A DNA stretch of 64,000 nt from Bryum argenteum (lineage: Eukaryota > Streptophyta > Bryopsida > Bryales > Bryaceae), in contig CM073323.1 of the NCBI GenBank assembly GCA_037043015.1, positions 21,604,758 through 21,668,757 on the forward strand, written 5' to 3'. Under the pieces are notes generated by a model. The model worked only from the letters and a program-made list of their open reading frames with translations, was not told where the DNA came from and searched no databases. Within the stretch, counting starts at the first letter, position 1, and each line of letters opens with the position of its first letter. A program made the translations under genes and the position numbers. Shown piece by piece: positions 59,421 to 64,000 of this stretch.

Positions 59421-61751
59421 GTTATCGTACATCATGCTCATAATCGATTCATGATTTCGAGCTAACGACAAAGAGAGTTAACACTGATTTTTTTGGAGGG
59501 AAGAAGAATGCCATTATAGAAGCATGTTCTGTCTGACGATTTTGCAGGTATCAATCGTGTTAGAGTTTGAGTGCCTCCATGATCTAAATGACAGCAAATG
59601 AATAACAGTACGATACCATGATTGAGTGAAAGTGTGCAAGTGCTCCTTTTCGCATCGGAGGGAGCTTGTGGGAGTCGGTTTGGCAGGACATGCCGACCTG
59701 AAGCTACGATCTCTGCTGCTGTACTGATATGTGCGTAAAGGGAGTAGACTTGTTGCAGAAAAAGCTTCACGGAGTGCGAGGCCGGCCGTGCGTGGCTTCG
59801 CATGCAGCAATGAATGAAGACTCTGCCAGTTTGAATTTCGAACCACATAGATCATAGTGATTCTTTACCGGTCCTTTTCGTCCTAGTACATCCTAGAGCA
59901 CCTTTGCTTTGCACCATGAGATGGGGTAGGTCAAACGGACATTCTATTTACGCCAACATTCTATTTACGCCAACATTCTATTTACGCCAACCTCAGAAAT
60001 AGGTTTGTAGTTTTCCATCTTTCATGAGGTTCCGTGAAAGTTGTTGTCTGTAATTTAAAGGCCCAATAGGTTAGCTTGTATCCATGGCAAATTAGATCTT
60101 GACTCTTGCCTCACCCAAATAAGAAAATGTGATTATCATTATTGGAAACACACCTAAGAATGTATGAGTTATTTATAGGGGAATTTGAATGTGTTTTTAA
60201 TGAAATAGTGACAAATATAATATTTTTTTTTGATGTCAATGGAAGTACAATTAAAATAGGCACTTTTCGAACCAGTCTTTACGGACGTCACTTTTAGTGC
60301 CATTTTCTACCGGTGCATGTTGCCTAATGTCTCTTTCTTAGTAGAGTGTAACATGAATTTTGATTCTTTGCCCACCAATATTTTGAAATATGCAACATCT
60401 GTAGGCAGATATTTAAATTGTAAATATTGTAATTTGTAGTGTGCCTGTATGAACTCAACATCAAAGCTTAGCATGATTATGTTTCGAAAAATCAATGAGA
60501 CATTATAGTACCCCAAGTTTCATTCTATGCTTCTATGTCTCATCCTCAAAACTTGCCTCAGTCTCTCCAATATACAAAGTGTTTGAAATTTTGAAATATT
60601 TTGAGATATGTAACCGTAAGATCTTATACCTAACCTGTACTTGTACTGACCATACACTAAATCATAATTTCAAATTCATTTGTTCTCTACAAGAATGTCA
60701 TGATTGAAGTTGGAAAAAATAAATCTTTTTACCGTAGTAAAGTACTCAAGTAGTTTTTTGTGGTCCAATTAAAAAAATTGAAGTATTAGAAAATTACAAG
60801 CTAAGGTAGATCCTTTGGACATTCTAGTCAAACCAACCCCAAAAAGGAGAATAACCCTCTTACTAGTATAATATTATTCATATATGCTAAAAAAGACTGC
60901 TCTTAAAAATCTTCTTTGTAGTAGGTGAATTTTTTTTTCTGATTATCTTCACATTTAAGGAGTCAACCAAGTATCCAAAACTCTCACAAGATTGTAAGGA
61001 AAACACAAAAACCAAGCCAAATGTCGGTCAGCACAATCAACAAGAAATATATTTCACACATATAATTGAGGCCGGGGAGCAAAGGGGAATAAATGCCTTG
61101 GTTCTAAGGACCAAAAAATCTCCCCCAAATTTCATGAGATTCCAAATAGGCCAATGAAGAGTAACCTTTAATAACCATAAATGTCCAAGTGGCAATACAA
61201 TTTCCATGATATTTGTAAAGGCAATAGTTGAGTCAGAGGGGGACAATGATAGTAAGCCATGCATGACCGCCATAGCCACAGTAATTTGACACCACAGTGA
61301 TTTAACTGTAGCAAGCCGCCGACGTGGACCCATTGAAAATCTGACGTGGACACTCTTGTACGCACGATGCTGCACCACAGCCCTTCGGATATTTCAAACT
61401 CTCCTCCCAGGTGTCCCTACCGAGGCCGGCCACCCACCTACATATGCTATGATCATTTCACCACCCCTTAAATTCCACCTCCTGCCTCTTATTGTTCCTA
61501 TCGACCTCTTACAGTCTTCATCGATCACTGACTTCTTACGGTATGTTGCAGCTCAGTGTCTCACTGTTTGTCTGATCCAATTCAAAGCTTTGCATGATCT
61601 AGAAACAAGTTCATGTTTCGATCTAGACTAGTGGTTTCGAGTGCATGCGGTCCAACTTACTGATGCAGTTTTTCTGGTTTTCCGGTCCCGCTGTACAGTT
61701 GTTGAGATCGAGCAGTGAGAGTGAAGACTGCAATTGGAAGTTGATCGAAAC
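59421..61751. other. Intergenic upstream of the HMA gene
   Basis: GC-richer at 59640-59850, where two overlapping minus-strand frames of 113 and 128 codons exist; the first has an Arg-rich, transit-like start (MIYVVRNSNWQSLHSLLH), but no family or further exon is recognised. 59940-59995 is a three-copy 17-20 bp tandem repeat (CATTCTATTTACGCCAA). 60000-61350 is AT-rich without a gene; 61370-61750 is the presumed HMA promoter and leader. Confidence 0.4.
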
Positions 61752-62892
61752 ATGGCGAGTCGGATCAGAGAGGTAAGCGACTGTTCGATGAGTGTGCCTG
61801 AAATCATTTTTCTGTTCGATCGTTATTCATGATCGTTACTGTTTAGACTGAAGCTAGTTTATTACTGCATGACATTCCTGCAGTTGTTTGTAAGAAAGGA
61901 CTGTGGATGAGTGCTGTGAGTGTGGGTGATGATATCGCTTTGGTGGATCGATGCAGATGTTTACCAGAGACTCGGATCCGGTGTACCGGGTGAACTACGC
62001 CCAGCATCAAGGCTCCAGCAGGAGCATGACGCATCATCATCATGGTCCACTTCCGATCGTCGAGCTTCAAGTGCCGATGTGCTGTGAGAAGTGCAAGGAG
62101 AAAGTACAGGAGGAGTTAGAGGACATGGAGGGAGTTCGGACAGTGGTGTGCGACCAGCTCCACCAACGCGTCACCGTAGCTGGGTTCGTAGACCCTCTCC
62201 GCGTGCTCAAGCGGGTGAAGAAAGTGAAGAAAAAGAGCGAGTTTTTCACGCAAGGCAGCTACATCAGCCCCAAATCCCCAAGCCAGCACCGATACCCAAA
62301 CCAGCAGGATACAGTCCGCCCTTTGATGCACCCGGATAGCGCAGTCCGATATGCAGGCCAGCCTTTGAGCCACCCAGTCCACCACCAGCATAGCTCAGTC
62401 CGACATGCAGTCCACCCGGTCCACCAGGATAGCGCAGTCCGATATGCAGGCCAGCCTCTGGTCCACCCGGTCCACCAGGACGCAGTCCGATATGCAGGCC
62501 AGCATCCAAAGCACCAGGATAGCTCAGTGCGCTACGCAGGGCAGGATCCAGTGCGTTACTCAGGGCAGCAGCAGGGGCTGCAGCGCACGAACTCATTCGG
62601 CCGCGAGAGGGGGGGTCTAGCGCGGCAACCTTCCTTCGGCGAAGTGGCCCATTACGAGCAGCACCACGACAATCATCAAGAGTCGCGAGACTACTACGGC
62701 GTTCGTCGCATGCCTTCGTTCAAAAAGCATCGATACCACGATGCGGAGTATGTTTCCATGGGCGATGAGATTCATCATCATCACCATGGCCAGCAGCAGC
62801 GTCCTGGCATGCTGCAATCACAAGTCTCCTTCTCCAAACTGCCTGTCAGAAATCCCCACTACGTTCAACCGGCTTATCATGAGTATGTTTAA
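61752..62892 (+). CDS. HMA-domain metal-binding protein with His-rich repeats
   Basis: Heavy-metal-associated protein of the plant HPP/HIPP type (metallochaperone-like). Two exons, 61752-61772 (MASRIRE) and 61957-62892, in phase; 318 residues. The HMA domain lies near residues 35-95: VPMCCEKCKEKVQEELEDMEGV, with the M-x-C-x-x-C metal site, then VVCDQLHQRVTVAG and RVLKRVKKVKKKSEFF. It is followed by a tandem region of about six units of HPVHQDSAVRYAGQ type and a C-terminus with His runs (IHHHHHG). There is no C-terminal isoprenylation box (ends YHEYV), so it fits HPP rather than HIPP. The His-rich repeats could add metal-binding capacity (inference). Without exon 1 the frame also opens at 61951. 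Confidence 0.88.
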
Positions 62893-64000
62893 GACATCAC
62901 TTCAATGGTGGCTTCCGAATAATCGATGCCTACCTGGGTGTGTATCGATCTGTAAGTTGCAGACTTTTTAGAATAGATTTGTAGATAGTATGTTCTTCAA
63001 TCTGTAAGCAATTTTGATACTTGGTAAGAAGGTGCAAAGTTTCGTTTATGAATATACTCTGATTATATTCTGAGTCGGATAAGCCGGTTGGTGCTAAACC
63101 CCAAAAGATCCTTGATACAAAATTGTCTAAATTATCACAAAGGACCTTCCCCTACTTCAAGCCAAAAAAAACTCAATCTAAGCATTAATCAGAAGATCCA
63201 GCCGTAGGATCTTGAAGTTAACTTGATCCTTTGCCCATAAGACAAATTTGAACCGTTAATTTTTCTCCAATTTTGAGATTATAATGATCAAAGTTGGTCA
63301 AAGTTTCCGTGCGAAAATCCCAAAGAGCCATTTTGGCTTTCTTGGATCTTTAGGGGTTAATTTTGGTGATAGCAATTATGTTTGAGCTTTTACGTTTCTG
63401 AAGTTGATATTTGCATGACTACATAATTTCATATACTGTAAAGGAGCTTTGAGAAATGGTAAAAATGATACTTCAATATTACCATGTGACATGTAAGAAA
63501 TATTATATATTACATACCATTAGAATGACCTTAAATTTAAATCAAATCCCATTATTTCACATTTAAAAGAAGGAAGGTGAGAGTGGGCTTGCGCATTTTT
63601 TATTGCCATTGACCACATGTGACTCCAAAATTGTGAAATTGGAGCCTTTTAAGGTGTGGCAATAAAAGGTGAGTATATGGTAGGAACACCGAAAGGTAGC
63701 CGCCCTTCATAATTGTGGAGGTCAAATTCATACAATCATACTGCTTTGAATGTTCCCATCACCCCACCCTAGATGTTCCTGTAATCCCTAACCGTCCTAG
63801 CCAACTTTTGGCTAGAAAATATATTTTCAAAAAAAGTGTTATAGATGGAAATGAAGGTAATTCTTTTAAATTTCAATTGTACAATCTTATAGTATACTTG
63901 TTGTAGGTCATGCCGACCAAATTTGACTCATGAAACTTCACAGACTTTTTCATCCACTATTTCACCTTTTGCATTGGAGTAACTTCATTGCAAGTTCAAT
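62893..64000. other. Downstream of HMA gene; one MITE
   Basis: Presumed 3' UTR, then a TTAA-family element at 63094-63360 and AT-rich DNA to the window edge without a recognised gene. Confidence 0.5.
63094..63360. mobile_element. TTAA-family MITE, subfamily 1, degraded left end
   Basis: 267 bp; left end CTAAACCCCAAAAG (one change from TTAACCCC), right end GATCTTTAGGGGTTAA. The interior matches 36630-36878 (GATCCAGCCGTAGGATC, TGAGATTATAATGATCAAAG). Confidence 0.75.

Overview
This looks like nuclear DNA of a land plant, probably a non-seed plant (bryophyte or lycophyte); that last point is inference from divergence of the proteins and I cannot name the species. The evidence for a plant is a set of conserved multi-exon genes with GT-AG introns: an AIP2-type RING E3 ligase, ribosomal protein eL18, TFIIH subunit TFB5, two plastid bL9 genes, a DCC-family thiol oxidoreductase, a Coa1/Tim21-like mitochondrial protein, a STIG1-like secreted protein, the proteinaceous RNase P PRORP, a CYP59-type cyclophilin, a Serinc and an HMA metal-binding protein. 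No tRNA or rRNA gene, CRISPR array or intact retrotransposon was recognised. All exon joins were made by eye from reading frame, phase and splice signals.

Layout. 1-4.9 kb: repeats, including a Stowaway-like MITE carrying a nested second MITE. 4.9-17.6 kb: gene island. AIP2-like (+) and eL18 (-) converge; eL18 and TFB5 (+) share a 445-bp divergent promoter; then bL9 copy 1 (-), the DCC gene (+) and bL9 copy 2 (+), the two bL9 copies forming an inverted duplication around the DCC gene. 17.6-21 kb: AT-rich repeats. 21-22.3 kb: Coa1/Tim21-like gene. 24.5-26.1 kb: a complete-ended but frameshifted Tc1 (DD34E) transposon. 29-30 kb: STIG1-like gene and a hypothetical Cys-rich ORF. 30-39.5 kb: gene-poor, AT-rich, full of small terminal-inverted-repeat elements. 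39.6-52.4 kb: second gene island with PRORP (-), CYP59 (+) and Serinc (-); PRORP and CYP59 diverge around a MITE, CYP59 and Serinc converge. 53-61.7 kb: MITEs, a candidate SINE and a tandem-repeat locus at 57.5-59.4 kb. 61.7-62.9 kb: HMA gene, then another MITE.

The genes are ordinary, unrelated housekeeping or signalling genes and do not form a pathway. The unusual content is mobile DNA: a Tc1 element with IR/DR-like ends, a family of about ten 230-660 bp elements bounded by TTAACCCCTAA/TTAGGGGTTAA (consistent with piggyBac-type TTAA targeting), an unrelated 365-bp element with perfect 24-bp inverted ends also at TTAA, TA-flanked CACTAAATTTG MITEs, a TAA-flanked Harbinger-like MITE, foldback elements and a tRNA-like SINE candidate. 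I did not find a convincing novel enzymatic or defence system.
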